Program-made: the position numbers and the translations under genes
Assembly (NCBI GenBank): GCA_039640495.1
Contig: CP046864.1
Span: 186,001-250,000, forward strand
Direction of reading: 5' to 3'
Length of the DNA: 64,000 nt
Source of the DNA: Rhodobacteraceae bacterium IMCC1335
GTDB lineage: Bacteria; Pseudomonadota; Alphaproteobacteria; Rhodobacterales; Rhodobacteraceae
The notes under the pieces: model-generated
The model's input: the letters and a program-made list of their open reading frames with translations, nothing else
The model's database searches: none
Told to the model about the DNA's origin: nothing
Shown: piece after piece, positions 17,563 to 27,596 of the stretch
How positions within the stretch are numbered: position 1 is the first letter of the stretch
How the letters are laid out: the number at the start of each line of letters is the position of its first letter

Positions 17563-18406
17563 ATGTTGGGGCTTCGGTTATTTACTTTTTCAATTTTACT
17601 ACTTTTGGGTAATTGAGGCGCTATTTGCGGCTTACCGCGGCGGTCTTTGCCGTTTATGCGCTGTTACAAATCGTGATGATTTGGAAAATCATTGGAACAG
17701 TATTGCAAGAGGAACGCGCAAATTCTCTAAATCTGATGGGTAATATAGGGCCTTTGGTCTGATCTTGGGCTTCATTTTAGTTGCCGCTTTTTTATTGGCA
17801 GTGATTGAGGTTCTCTGGCACAGCTATATTATGCTCGGCGTTGAAGGGCCGATTTTCAATCGGTCAGTCATTTGGCTTTAAATTATCAAAGTTATAAAAA
17901 TTACGCTTATCTTTATCGCCGTGACAATTATTTTATTGATTTTCATCCGAAATTTTATCGATCCGCAAGGCTTGGATGGTTTCCATAAATTACTAGCGCT
18001 TGTTTTTATGGCGCTTCAAGATCCCATTGCGATCACGGCGCTTAACGCCCTTTTATGGCTTGTTTGGTTTACAAAATCTGTTTCTTTTATATGGCTTGGG
18101 CGTCGGATCAGCCTGTGCCTGCCTGCCGCGGCTATTGGCAAAAATATGAGCCTGCGCGAAAGTTGGCGGAAAACCAGCGAGATAAAGGGCCAGATATTGC
18201 TGTTAGCCGGGGTTGAAGTGCTGGTGCATTTCGGCATTTCTGCCGCAGATTCCTGGGTTTCAGCTTTGAATGGCGCTGTAGTCCCCGCGATGATCCTTGG
18301 TTTGCTGTAAATTTGGACCCTCACCCTATATGGCGCTAGCGGTCTGAGCACGCTTTACGGATATCTTATTGAAAAACGGACTTTGCAGGGCGCAAGCCAC
18401 TCATAA
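17563..18406 (+). pseudogene. Decayed gene for a multi-pass membrane protein
   Basis: Hydrophobic protein sequence can be followed through three frames. Frame 1 from an ATG at 17563, with AAAGGT upstream, reads MLGLRLFTFSILLLLGN and stops at 17614-17616. Frame 3 (17616-17762) continues as RRYLRLTAAVFAVYALLQ... to NIGPLV before a TGA. Frame 2 then reads GLILGFILVAAFLLAVIEVLW onward to 18406, interrupted by TAA at 17879-17881 and 18308-18310. After the last stop the sequence still makes sense (LTLYGASGLSTLYGYLIEK), as expected of a former C terminus. An intact gene would encode about 280 residues. The longest surviving piece is 17921-18310. The pattern of two frameshifts and two nonsense codons argues for genuine decay, not sequencing error. 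It overlaps the rlmN 3' end by 6 bases. Function unknown; the family is a polytopic inner-membrane protein. Confidence 0.75.
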
Positions 18407-19576
18407 CCCGGTTTCTGCGGCGATCTCTTTGCGGCTTTTGCGGGCCCGCTCGGTCGCCGATTTTAACTGCCCACAGGCCGCCATAATATCCTCGCCGCGC
18501 GGGCGCCGGATCGGGCTGGCATAGCCAGCATTGAAAATAATATCCGAAAACGCTTTGATCCGCGCGCGGTCCGAGCGTTGATAGGGCGCGCCGGGCCATT
18601 CGTTGAACGGGATCAGGTTGATCTTCGCCGGAATTCCTTTGATCAGCTTTAGCAATCGGCGGGCATCAGCATCGCTGTCATTCACACCTTTCAACATCAC
18701 GTATTCAAAAGTGATGCGCTCTGAATTGGACAGTTTCGGATAGGCGCGCAATTCGCTGAGCAATGTTTCGATATTCCATTTCTTGTTGATTGGCACCAAT
18801 TTATCGCGCACCTCATCGGTCGTGGCGTGAAAGGACACTGCCAGCAGACAGCCGATTTCCTCGGCGGTTTTGGCAATTTCGGGTACCACACCGGATGTTG
18901 ACAGCGTGATCCGGCGCCGCGACAGGCAAATGCCCTCGGGGTCCATCGCGATCTTCATCGCATCGCGCACATTGTCAAAATTATACAGCGGCTCGCCCAT
19001 GCCCATCAGTACGATATTGGAAAGCAGGCGCACCGGGTTGGGCGGATTTCCCGGTTCCGGCCACTCGCCTAGATCATCGCGGGCCACCAAGACTTGGCCA
19101 ATGATTTCTCCGGCGGATAGATTGCGCACCAGCTTTTGCGTACCAGTATGGCAAAAAGAGCAGGTGAGCGTACAGCCCACTTGGCTGCTAATGCACAAAG
19201 TGCCGCGATCTTCTTCGGGAATATAAACGATCTCTACCTCATGCCCGCCAGCTATGCGCACCAGATATTTGCGCGTGCCATCGCTGGAGATTTGTCGCGT
19301 GATCACTTTGGGCACTTCAAGAGCGAAGGTTTCGGCGAGTTTGGCGCGATAGTCTTTTGACAGATTGGTCATCTGCGAAAAATCACGGCAGCCTTTGGCG
19401 TAAATCCATTGCCAAATCTGCCCGGCGCGCATTTTGGCCTGTTTATCGGGCGTGCCCTGCGCAATCAATGCCTCGCGCAAGGCGGCCCGGGTGAGCCCGA
19501 TCAAATTTATCGGGCCCTCTGGCAGCTTGCGGGGCAGGGTCAATACGTCTTGGGTGATCGGAGCGTTGACCGACAT
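18401..19576 (-). CDS. rlmN: Dual-specificity rRNA/tRNA adenine-C2 methyltransferase RlmN
   Basis: A 391-residue radical-SAM enzyme that methylates A2503 of 23S rRNA and A37 of some tRNAs. The radical-SAM cysteines are C135, C139 and C142 (CTLTCSFC). [10 protein letters not shown] and the C-terminal [11 protein letters not shown] supply the SAM-binding and methyl-carrying cysteine regions. Length and motif order are normal. It is monocistronic between the decayed membrane gene (convergent) and the IalB-like gene (same strand, 76 bases upstream). Confidence 0.95.
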   Translation of the reverse strand: MSVNAPITQDVLTLPRKLPEGPINLIGLTRAALREALIAQGTPDKQAKMRAGQIWQWIYAKGCRDFSQMTNLSKDYRAKLAETFALEVPKVITRQISSDGTRKYLVRIAGGHEVEIVYIPEEDRGTLCISSQVGCTLTCSFCHTGTQKLVRNLSAGEIIGQVLVARDDLGEWPEPGNPPNPVRLLSNIVLMGMGEPLYNFDNVRDAMKIAMDPEGICLSRRRITLSTSGVVPEIAKTAEEIGCLLAVSFHATTDEVRDKLVPINKKWNIETLLSELRAYPKLSNSERITFEYVMLKGVNDSDADARRLLKLIKGIPAKINLIPFNEWPGAPYQRSDRARIKAFSDIIFNAGYASPIRRPRGEDIMAACGQLKSATERARKSRKEIAAETGL

Positions 19577-19652
19577 CAGCTATAACTTTCCAACAGTTTC
19601 CCGGCCCGCATAGCCTATTTATACGGTTAGGCAAAGGCCGGGGTTTTGGAAA

Positions 19653-20186
19653 TTATTCGCTACAGTTCTTTTTTGCCGCGTCGCTGGCGGCGGTAAAGCC
19701 TTTTAGCGAAAACGTATCAACGGTCTGGGTGCCGCGTTTGGAGATTGCTGTTAACGTTGCCGTGCCCCCCGCTTTCATGGCTTTGACCAGTTGTGCATCC
19801 TCTTCAGAAGAGCCGGCCCAGGCCCATTCGCCTTGGATCAGTGACAATTTGAACGACTTATCATCCACTTTCAGCTTGATCGCTTTGTCCTCTGCGAAAG
19901 GATATCCCCCGGTGAAGGTCACCTGTTCGGATACTTTTCCTGCTGGGCTGAAGAATACAAATAATAAAATATCACTGCGTTTTACCGAAACGGTCCGACC
20001 GCCGCGCGTGTTGACGCTTTTCTTGGGCAGCGACACGCTCCAACATTCTTTTGGGCTTTTATCCACAAACACAGCCCAATCTCCATGTTCTGAGACGCGG
20101 GTTGCCTTACCCTCGGCTGTCCAACCTGCACCAGCAAAGCCCAAAAGGCTGGTGGCCAACACTGCGGTTCTTAACAGGCTCTTCAT
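19653..20186 (-). CDS. Exported IalB-like protein (invasion-associated locus B family)
   Basis: 177 residues with a clear signal peptide (MKSLLRTAVLATSLLGFAGAGWTA). The mature part has the sequence pattern of the IalB family: an early WAVF strand, a cysteine pair (PKECWSV near residue 48 and KKNCSE at the C terminus) that could form a disulfide, and FTGGYPFAEDKAIKLKVDDK. The family was named in Bartonella but is widespread in free-living alphaproteobacteria, where its periplasmic role is not established. It stands alone, divergent from the asparaginase gene. Confidence 0.78.
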   Translation of the reverse strand: MKSLLRTAVLATSLLGFAGAGWTAEGKATRVSEHGDWAVFVDKSPKECWSVSLPKKSVNTRGGRTVSVKRSDILLFVFFSPAGKVSEQVTFTGGYPFAEDKAIKLKVDDKSFKLSLIQGEWAWAGSSEEDAQLVKAMKAGGTATLTAISKRGTQTVDTFSLKGFTAASDAAKKNCSE

Positions 20187-20361
20187 TTCTTGCCTCCGTC
20201 ATAAGCCGGTAGCGCCGACCTATAGGTTCTATGGTGCTTAATGACCATTTACGGGAAAATCCCATTACATTCTCGACAAAACCACATTAGCCTTAAACTG
20301 TGTTTTAGCGAAAGCCCTCTTGGCAAGATTTTGCTGAAAAAATCACTATCTGGAGAGAAGA

Positions 20362-21360
20362 ATGCAAGCCCCTGAAGCTTTATGTGAAATCTGGCGCGGA
20401 TCATTTTTGGAAAGCCTACATCTGGGCCACGCTGTGATCTGTGATGAAACCGGACAAATTGTAAAATCATGGGGGGATCCTGACGCGGTTATTTTGCCGC
20501 GCTCTTCTGCCAAAATGATTCAAGCCTTGCCTTTGCTCAGCTCAGGCGCGGGCGATCACTATGGGCTTGCAGAGCAAGATTTTGCGCTGGCTTGCGCGTC
20601 GCATCAAGGCGGACAGATTCATACCAGCCGGGTCAGCGCCTGGTTACAGGCATTGGGATATGACCAAACAGCTTTGCGATGCGGCGCCCAGCCACCCCGG
20701 GACCGGGATGAAAAGCGGCGCGTGCAAGCGGCGCAGGAAGCACCCTGTCAAATTCATAATAATTGCTCGGGAAAGCATACCGGGTTTTTAACGCTGGGTC
20801 GGTTTTTAAAAGGCGATGATGCCTATACTGACATTGCGCATCCGGTGCAGCGCGCCTGCTTAGAAGCTTTTGAGCAGGTGACAGATGCCGCCAGCCCGGG
20901 GCACGCGATTGATGGATGTTCTGCGCCCAATTTTGCCACTTCATTGCTTGGATTGGCGCGGGCAATGGCTTGGTTCGCCAGCGCTGAGGCGCGCATTGAT
21001 GTTGCTTCACAGGCGGCTTTACGATTGCGCGGCGCGATGGCGCAGTATCCGGATTTGGTGGCGGGTGAGGGCCGCGCCTGCACTGAATTGATGCAAGCCA
21101 TGCAGGGCGGCACGGTGGTCAAAACGGGCGCCGAAGGCGTTTTCGTCGCCATTATCCCCCAAAAGCGCTTTGGCATCGCGGTAAAAATATTGGATGGCAG
21201 CACCCGCGCCAGTGAATGCGCGATTGCGGCTCTGCTCTGCGCTTTGGGGGCCTTGCCGCCCGCGCATCCTGCAACGCTGAAACGTATGCATGCGCCCATC
21301 GTCAATTGGAGCGGGCTGCACACTGGCGAGATCCGCCCCGCGCCAGGATTGACCCTGTGA
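20362..21360 (+). CDS. L-asparaginase of the Rhizobium etli type (ReAV-like)
   Basis: A 332-residue asparaginase of the PF06089 class, unrelated to E. coli asparaginases. SSAK places S48 and K51, CASHQGG places S80, and NNCSGKH places C135 and K138. These coincide in number with the reported catalytic serine/lysine pairs and zinc ligands of R. etli ReAV. A third cysteine ligand is probably C186 (DGCSAPN). The predicted reaction is asparagine to aspartate plus ammonia. The start has GGAGAG a few bases upstream. Its stop overlaps the GTG start of the next gene, so the two are co-translated. I see no signal peptide, so it is probably cytoplasmic. Confidence 0.88.
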   Translation: MQAPEALCEIWRGSFLESLHLGHAVICDETGQIVKSWGDPDAVILPRSSAKMIQALPLLSSGAGDHYGLAEQDFALACASHQGGQIHTSRVSAWLQALGYDQTALRCGAQPPRDRDEKRRVQAAQEAPCQIHNNCSGKHTGFLTLGRFLKGDDAYTDIAHPVQRACLEAFEQVTDAASPGHAIDGCSAPNFATSLLGLARAMAWFASAEARIDVASQAALRLRGAMAQYPDLVAGEGRACTELMQAMQGGTVVKTGAEGVFVAIIPQKRFGIAVKILDGSTRASECAIAALLCALGALPPAHPATLKRMHAPIVNWSGLHTGEIRPAPGLTL

Positions 21361-21926
21361 TCGTTTTATTCAACAAACCTTATAATGTGCTGTCGCAATT
21401 TACCGATAAGGGCAACGCGGGCAGTGATCGAAAGACGCTGTCAGCCTTTATCGATATCCCGTTTGTCTATCCTGCGGGGCGGCTTGATCGGGACAGCGAA
21501 GGTTTGTTGATTTTGACCGATGATGGCAAGCTGCAGGCGCGGATTTCCAACCCGAAACATAAAATGACCAAAACCTATTGGGTGCAAGTGGAAGGGGCGC
21601 CGCGGCAATCAGATCTTGAGCGGTTTGAACAAGGCATCCTGCTGAAAGATGGAAAGACCTTGCCTGCGCAGGCGCGCTTGATCGACCCGCCGGCCGATCT
21701 TTGGCCAAGAACCCCGCCGGTTCGGTTTCGCAAAACGGTGCCGGAGGCGTGGTTGGAGGTAAGTCTGCGCGAAGGGCGCAACCGTCAGGTACGCCGGATG
21801 ACTGCTGCGCTGGGCTTTCCGACGCTGCGCTTAATCCGGGCGCAAATTGGACCTTGGCAGTTGGGGGGGTTGCAACCGGGTCGGTTTGAAAAAATCCTGA
21901 ACCTGACCGCAAGCCCGCGCGATTGA
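21357..21926 (+). CDS. rRNA large-subunit pseudouridine synthase, RluE-like
   Basis: 189 residues of the RsuA/RluB/E/F family, without an S4 domain, as in RluE. Catalytic D44 is in AGRLDRDSEGLL; KTYWVQVEG and REGRNRQVRRM are family motifs. E. coli RluE makes pseudouridine 2457 of 23S rRNA; the same target is likely but not proven. The GTG at 21357 is the first codon of the family N terminus (VIVLFNKPYNVLS) and overlaps the asparaginase stop as GTGA. Converges on the aminotransferase at 21928 with one base between. Confidence 0.88.
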   Translation: MIVLFNKPYNVLSQFTDKGNAGSDRKTLSAFIDIPFVYPAGRLDRDSEGLLILTDDGKLQARISNPKHKMTKTYWVQVEGAPRQSDLERFEQGILLKDGKTLPAQARLIDPPADLWPRTPPVRFRKTVPEAWLEVSLREGRNRQVRRMTAALGFPTLRLIRAQIGPWQLGGLQPGRFEKILNLTASPRD

Positions 21927-21927
21927 G

Positions 21928-23280
21928 TTATAAATTGGCAAAGCCTTGGTCTAGTGCCTTGATAATGCCATCCACCTCTGCCTTTGTAATCACCAAAGGG
22001 GGAGACATCAGCACATTATGCATGCCCAAACGCACCAATGCGCCGGCCTCAAACGTGGCTTGATGCAGCCGCGTCATCGTTGCGCCATCCATCGGCGTTT
22101 TCTTGGCTTTATCGCTAACAATTTCAATGCCGACCATCAACCCTTCGCCGCCGCGTATATCGCCAATAATATCGTATTTATCGGCGAGCTTTTTCACCCC
22201 CTCAAACAATTGAGTGCCGCGCGCTGCCGCGTTGGTTTTTGTATCGAGACGCAGGGTTTCCTGCAGGCAGGCCACCACGGCTGCGGCTCCGACCGGATGC
22301 GCTGAATAGGTATAGCCATGATAAATACCTGCCTCGCCCGTTCTGTCCTTTTCGAACACCTCGGCGACCTTCTCGCTCATCAATGCAGCGCCGACGGGAA
22401 AATAGGCGCTGGTAATGCCTTTGGCCAAACACATCATATCAGGCTTTACGCCCCAATGGCGCGCACCCGACCAATCGCCGGTACGGCCAAAGCCGGTAAT
22501 CACCTCATCTGAAATCATCAAAATTCCATATTTGTCACAAATGTCGCGCATCAGCTTCATGAATGAGGCATCCGGCACAATCACACCGCCAGCGCCTTGG
22601 ATTGGCTCCATAATGAAGGCGGCGATGGTTTGCGCGCCTTGGAAAAGGACTTCATCTTCAAAACTGGCGGCGATTTTCTGCGCCAAAGCTGCTGGATCCT
22701 TTTCATCAAAGGGATTGCGATAAGTATAAGGGCTGGGCAGATGAAAGCAGCCCGGCATCAGCGGTTCGTAATTGATCCGAAAGCGGTTATTGCCATTGAC
22801 CGAGGCGCCCCCGAAATGCGTGCCGTGATACCCTTTTTTCAACGAGAGAAATTTGGTGCGGGTGGGTTCGTTGCGCAGTCGGTGATATTGGCGCGATAGG
22901 CGCAGCGCGGTTTCTACTGAGTCAGAGCCGCCCGAGGTGAAAAAGACCCGCGCCATCCCATCTTCGGCAAACATATTGCGCACCGCCAGTGAGGCCTCAA
23001 TCGCGCATGGGTTGGTTGAGCCGGCAAAATTTGAGGAATAGGGCAGATCGTAAAGCTGTTTGGCGATCGCGTCTTTGATCGGGTTGTTGGAATAACCTAG
23101 ATTAACGCACCATAGGCCTCCAACGGCATCAATCGCGGAATGCCCGTCAATATCATTCACATAAACGCCCTGCGCCCCGGTGATGATACGCGGCGGCGTT
23201 TCCAGCGAGTCGCCCGGATGGCCCATCGGGTGCCATAAATGGCGGGCGTTATTTTCTTTCAGAAAATTATCATCTTTCAT
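21928..23280 (-). CDS. Class III PLP-dependent aminotransferase
   Basis: About 450 residues with fold type I class III motifs: TSGGSDSVETALRL binds the PLP phosphate, SDEVITGFGRTG contains the PLP-pyridine aspartate, and CLAKGITSAYFPVGA contains the Schiff-base lysine. Enzymes of this group transfer omega-amino groups (polyamines, beta-alanine, taurine) to pyruvate or 2-oxoglutarate. The start is placed at 23280 (MKDDNFLKEN); the frame extends to 23337 without support. It is one of three class III aminotransferases in the window and stands apart from the two in the polyamine and ectoine loci. Substrate not assigned. Confidence 0.9.
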   Translation of the reverse strand: MKDDNFLKENNARHLWHPMGHPGDSLETPPRIITGAQGVYVNDIDGHSAIDAVGGLWCVNLGYSNNPIKDAIAKQLYDLPYSSNFAGSTNPCAIEASLAVRNMFAEDGMARVFFTSGGSDSVETALRLSRQYHRLRNEPTRTKFLSLKKGYHGTHFGGASVNGNNRFRINYEPLMPGCFHLPSPYTYRNPFDEKDPAALAQKIAASFEDEVLFQGAQTIAAFIMEPIQGAGGVIVPDASFMKLMRDICDKYGILMISDEVITGFGRTGDWSGARHWGVKPDMMCLAKGITSAYFPVGAALMSEKVAEVFEKDRTGEAGIYHGYTYSAHPVGAAAVVACLQETLRLDTKTNAAARGTQLFEGVKKLADKYDIIGDIRGGEGLMVGIEIVSDKAKKTPMDGATMTRLHQATFEAGALVRLGMHNVLMSPPLVITKAEVDGIIKALDQGFANL

Positions 23281-23473
23281 GCTGCGTATCTTTCTGGTTT
23301 GAAGAGGGGCTGGCGGGTGACCGCTGCGTAGATCCATCTTGCTGATAAACGGTTCAAGGTCTAGTTTTTTCTACTGGCGCAAACAGCGCATGCGCGATTG
23401 GGCGCCATAATTTTAGACAGTTTGGGCACCAGCCCATAGACACAGAAGCTGTGGCCGTGTATCTGGCCATGCC

Positions 23474-23950
23474 ATGGCAAATTCCAAATCTGACCCGAAT
23501 TATAAAGTGATCGCTGAAAACCGCCGCGCGCGTTTTGATTATGCGATCGAGGGTGATTTGGAATGTGGTGTGATGCTTCTGGGCTCTGAGGTGAAATCAC
23601 TGCGGGTAAACAGCGCCAATATTGCCGAAAGCTATGCAGGCGTGGATGCTGGCGAGTTGTGGTTGGTGAATTCTTATATTGCCCCTTATGAGCAGGCCAA
23701 GACCTTTGGACATGAAGAACGGCGGCGGCGCAAATTGCTGGTCAGCCGCAAAGAGCTGGCACGGCTATGGGCCGATACCCAGCGCAAAGGCCTGACTTTG
23801 GTGCCTTTGGTGATGTATTTTAACCATCGCGGCAAAGTGAAGCTGAAAATTGGTATCGCCAAAGGCAAAAAGAATCATGACAAGCGCGCCGATCAGGCCA
23901 AACGGGATTGGGGGCGACAAAAACAGCGTTTGCTGCGCCACAGCGAGTAG
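23474..23950 (+). CDS. smpB: SsrA-binding protein SmpB
   Basis: 158 residues, the usual size. SmpB delivers tmRNA to stalled ribosomes for trans-translation. Family sequence is continuous from [29 protein letters not shown] to the basic tail ([15 protein letters not shown]), which inserts into the mRNA channel. The start at 23474 lacks a clear Shine-Dalgarno sequence. No tmRNA gene is in the window. The 193 bases upstream hold no recognisable element. Confidence 0.95.
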   Translation: MANSKSDPNYKVIAENRRARFDYAIEGDLECGVMLLGSEVKSLRVNSANIAESYAGVDAGELWLVNSYIAPYEQAKTFGHEERRRRKLLVSRKELARLWADTQRKGLTLVPLVMYFNHRGKVKLKIGIAKGKKNHDKRADQAKRDWGRQKQRLLRHSE

Positions 23951-24058
23951 CGTCGCGGAGCAATCGGTTTATTATAAAAGGGACAATTGCCGAACCCGCT
24001 CTTGCCCCTGTATAGAGACAGTAGTAGGCAAAAACAAAAGCAATAAGTGAGGTTTATT

Positions 24059-24916
24059 ATGACCCGCGATGACCCCAAAACCCTTGTCTCAACGCAATGG
24101 CTGGCCGCGCATTTAAAAGATCCTGATTTAAGGGTTTTGGATGCGTCGTGGTATTTGCCCGGCTCTAAGCGCGACCCTTTTGCCGAGTATCAGCGCGCGC
24201 ATATTCCGGGCGCGCGCTTCTTTGATCTTGATGATGTCAGCGACCACCGCTCAGATTTGCCGCATATGGTTCCTCCGGTAGAAAAATTTATGTCGCGTAT
24301 GCGTGCCATGGGCGTGGGTGATGGGCATCAAATAGTTGTTTATGACGGTTCTGGATTGTTTTCCGCGCCGCGTGTGTGGTGGTTGTTCAAATTGATGGGT
24401 CAAATGGATATTGCCGTTCTTGATGGCGGTTTTCCCAAATGGCAGGCAGAGGGCTATCCCGTAGAAGATTTGCCGCCTATTTTGCGCGACCGCCATATGA
24501 TGGTACGGCGCCAAAACCATATGGTTAAGGATGTCACGCAAGTTTCGGCGGCCTCAAAACTGGGAGAGTCTGAGATCGTGGATGCGCGCTCGCCGGGTCG
24601 CTTTTACGGCACAGACCCTGAGCCGCGCCAAGGTTTGCGCGCCGGTCATATTCCGGGGTCAAAAAATGTGTTCTACAAAGATTTGCTGAAGGCAGATGAT
24701 ACGATGAAATCACCGGATGAGATGCGGCAGGTTTTTGTGGAAGCCGGTGTCGATTTGGACAAACCAGTGATTACCAGCTGCGGTTCGGGCGTGACGGCCG
24801 CAATTCTCAGTTTAGGATTAACCCGTATGGGCAAAACAGACCATTCCCTATATGACGGCAGCTGGACCGAATGGGGCATGTTTCCAACCTTGCCCATAGC
24901 CACAGGAAAGACATAA
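24059..24916 (+). CDS. sseA: 3-mercaptopyruvate sulfurtransferase
   Basis: 285 residues with two rhodanese domains, roughly 1-135 and 165-285. The active loop of the second domain is CGSGVTA, with catalytic C241; this G-S-G-V-T-A form marks mercaptopyruvate over thiosulfate sulfurtransferases. It transfers sulfur from 3-mercaptopyruvate to thiols or cyanide. The start follows GTGAGG. The stop and the next ATG overlap by one base (TAATG), linking it to an aminotransferase that could make 3-mercaptopyruvate from cysteine; a joint role in cysteine breakdown is inference. Confidence 0.92.
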   Translation: MTRDDPKTLVSTQWLAAHLKDPDLRVLDASWYLPGSKRDPFAEYQRAHIPGARFFDLDDVSDHRSDLPHMVPPVEKFMSRMRAMGVGDGHQIVVYDGSGLFSAPRVWWLFKLMGQMDIAVLDGGFPKWQAEGYPVEDLPPILRDRHMMVRRQNHMVKDVTQVSAASKLGESEIVDARSPGRFYGTDPEPRQGLRAGHIPGSKNVFYKDLLKADDTMKSPDEMRQVFVEAGVDLDKPVITSCGSGVTAAILSLGLTRMGKTDHSLYDGSWTEWGMFPTLPIATGKT

Positions 24917-26100
24917 TGTTTCAAGACCTCGTAGAACAACCGGCAGATAAAATTCTGGCCTTGGTGCAAGCGTATAAAGAAGATCCGCGCGATCAAAAAA
25001 TTGATCTTGGGGTTGGGGTTTATAAAAATGCCGAGGGGATCACGCCGGTGATGCGGGCGGTTAAAACCGCAGAGCATCAGCTGTGGCAGCAAGAAACAAC
25101 GAAATCCTATGTTGGCCTTTTGGGGGATCCACGCTTTTCCGACGTGATGGTTGATCTGGTGCTGGGCGATGCGGTGCCAAGAGCCAGCGTGGCGGCGGCC
25201 GCAACCCCGGGGGGCACAGGCGCTGTCAGACAGGCTTTTGAACTGATCAAAATGGCGCATCCTAAGGCGCGCATTTTTGTGTCAGACCCGACCTGGCCAA
25301 ACCATTTGTCTATTCTAAAATTCCTTGGCATGCCGGTGATGCCTTACCGGTATTTTGATGGCGAGACGCGCGGTGTAGATTTTGAGGCTATGCTACAGGA
25401 TCTTTCGGCGGCCAAACCAGGGGATGTGATTTTGCTGCATGGTTGTTGCCACAACCCGACAGGGGCAAATCTGAACGCGGTGCAATGGCAGGCGGTGATC
25501 GATCTGCTGCACAAAACCGGTGCCACGCCAATGGTGGATATCGCCTATCAAGGCTTTGGTGATGGTCTGGAAGAGGATGCCGCTGGCACGCGCCTTTTGG
25601 CGCAATCGGTGCCCGAAACGATCATTGCGGCCAGCTGCTCAAAAAACTTCGGGATTTATCGCGAGCGCACGGGCCTGTTGATGGTGGTTTCACATGATCA
25701 AGCGGCGCGGGGGCTCAATCAGGGCACGCTCGCCTATTTAAACCGGCAAAATTTTTCATTCCCGCCGGATCATGGCGCAAGGTTGGTGACCATGGTTCTG
25801 AGCGATCCTGATCTGCGCGCAGATTGGGCCGCCGAATTGGAAGAGGTGCGCTTGTCGATGTTGGGGCTGCGCGAACAGTTATCCGAAGAGCTTCAGCGCC
25901 TGTCTGGTTCTGATCGGTTTGGGTTTTTAGCCCAGCATCGTGGGATGTTTTCGCGTTTGGGAACCACCCCGGATAAAGTGGCCCGGCTGCGCGAGGAACA
26001 TGCGATTTACATGGTGGGTGACAGCCGTTTGAATATCGCCGGCCTCAATCAAAAAACCGTACCCATCTTGGCCAAGGCGATCGTTGATTGTGGTATTTAA
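24916..26100 (+). CDS. Aspartate/aromatic aminotransferase (class I)
   Basis: 394 residues of the AspC/TyrB family. LGVGVYKN and SYVGLLGDPRF are N-terminal landmarks. HGCCHNPTGANL is the family motif before the PLP aspartate, SCSKNFGIYRERTG carries the Schiff-base lysine, and the C terminus has NIAGLN with the arginine of DSRLNIAG. The ATG overlaps the sseA stop, with AGGAAAG just upstream, so the two are one transcription unit. Specificity between aspartate, aromatic acids and cysteine cannot be settled by reading. Converges on the broken glpK. Confidence 0.9.
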   Translation: MFQDLVEQPADKILALVQAYKEDPRDQKIDLGVGVYKNAEGITPVMRAVKTAEHQLWQQETTKSYVGLLGDPRFSDVMVDLVLGDAVPRASVAAAATPGGTGAVRQAFELIKMAHPKARIFVSDPTWPNHLSILKFLGMPVMPYRYFDGETRGVDFEAMLQDLSAAKPGDVILLHGCCHNPTGANLNAVQWQAVIDLLHKTGATPMVDIAYQGFGDGLEEDAAGTRLLAQSVPETIIAASCSKNFGIYRERTGLLMVVSHDQAARGLNQGTLAYLNRQNFSFPPDHGARLVTMVLSDPDLRADWAAELEEVRLSMLGLREQLSEELQRLSGSDRFGFLAQHRGMFSRLGTTPDKVARLREEHAIYMVGDSRLNIAGLNQKTVPILAKAIVDCGI

Positions 26101-26109
26101 GCGGCAGGC

Positions 26110-27596
26110 TTAAACGCTGAGCGTCGCTTGAACCGCGGTTTTCCAACGGTTATATTTGGCGCTTTGCGCTTCTGCGTCCATAGCCGGTTCAAAGCGGCGT
26201 TGCAGGGCCCATGTTTTTGAAAACGCCTCTTGGGATGGATAAGTTCCGGCCTGCATGCCGGCAAGCCAAGCGGCGCCCAGCGCGGTCGTCTCCAAAACCT
26301 CTGGCCGATCCACTGCAGCGCCGATAATATCGGCTAAAAACTGCATGGTCCAATTGCTGGCAGACATTCCTCCATCCACGCGCAACACGGCCGTTGCAGC
26401 ATCGCCGGGCCAATCCGCCTGCATCGCCTCTAGCAAATCCCGGGTTTGAAACCCAACGCTTTCTAGGGCGGCTTTGGCGAATTCTGCGGAGCCGGAATTG
26501 CGGCTTAACCCATAGATTGCGCCGCGGCATTCGGCATTCCAATAAGGCGCGCCAAGCCCTGTAAAAGCAGGGACCAAAACCAAATCTTGGCCAGGATCAG
26601 CCGCCTCTGCCAGCGTTTGCGTTTGCGGAGCATCGGTTATTATTTTCAGCCCATCGCGCAGCCATTGCACCACGGCGCCGGCGATAAAAATAGATCCTTC
26701 AAGTGCATAAGTGGGTTTGCCGTTTAACTGATAGGCAATCGTTGTTAGCAAACGGTTGCTGGATGTTACAGGCGTATCGCCCGTGTTCAAAAGCGCAAAA
26801 CACCCTGTTCCATAGGTTGACTTCAGCATCCCGGGCTGAAAGCATGCCTGCCCAACCGTGGCCGCTTGCTGATCGCCCGCCACGCCTAAAATGGGAATCG
26901 CGCTGCCAAACAAATCCGGCGTAGTCTCGCCAAAATGATCGGCGCTGTTTAGCACCTCTGGCAACATCTGCACGGAATATCTAAGAGGGCGCAAATCTCT
27001 GTGCTCCAGGCCCCTTTATGGATATCATAGAGCATCGTACGCGCCGCATTTGTGGCATCAGTCACATGCGCTGCGCCGCCCGTTAAGCGCCAGATCAAAT
27101 AGCTGTCTACCGTGCCAAACAGCAAATCACCGGCCTTGGCTTTTGCTTTTGCACCCTCAACATTTTCTAAAATCCATTTCAGCTTGGTGCCCGAAAAATA
27201 AGGATCCAGCAGCAAGCCGGTTTGTGCGGTGACCATGGCTTCATGACCCTCAGCGCGCAACGTTGCGCAGAGCGCTGCAGTGCGCCGATCCTGCCAGACG
27301 ATGGCTTTGTGAATGGCCTCGCCAGTATGGCGGTCCCACACCACGGTGGTTTCACGTTGGTTTGTAATCCCAATAGCCGCGATATCGCGCGCATTAAGAT
27401 CGGCATTTGACAGCGCGGCGCGGCAGGTGCGCATTGTCGTATCCCAGAGATCTTGCGGCGCGTGCTCTACCCAGCCACTTTGCGGAAAATGCTGCTTAAA
27501 TTCTTCTTGTGCGTCAGAAATGGGCGTCATTGCCTGATCAAACACGATCGCCCTGCTGGAGGTGGTGCCTTGATCAATTGCCAATATATTACCCAT
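26110..27596 (-). pseudogene. glpK: Glycerol kinase gene split by one frameshift
   Basis: The N-terminal frame starts at ATG 27596 ([16 protein letters not shown], with AAAGGAA upstream) and is normal through [29 protein letters not shown]. It then runs out of frame to a stop at 26949. The C-terminal frame begins with MLPEV at 26967 and continues as normal GlpK ([19 protein letters not shown]) to 26110. The whole span is 1487 bases, one short of 496 codons, so a single lost base near 26967-26975 explains everything. No other damage is visible: both halves keep good family sequence, including the FGGY motifs. The choice is between recent inactivation and a sequencing or assembly error. GlpK would phosphorylate glycerol; no glpF or glpD is nearby. 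Confidence 0.85.

Noticed and set aside
17921..18310. A 129-residue membrane protein as an independent gene
   Set aside because: It has no good start and its sequence continues on both sides beyond stop codons, so it is a piece of the pseudogene 17563-18406.
26949..27596. Truncated glycerol kinase as a functional short gene
   Set aside because: The frame ends in unrelated residues right where the C-terminal half continues in the next frame; the half enzyme would lack much of the active site.
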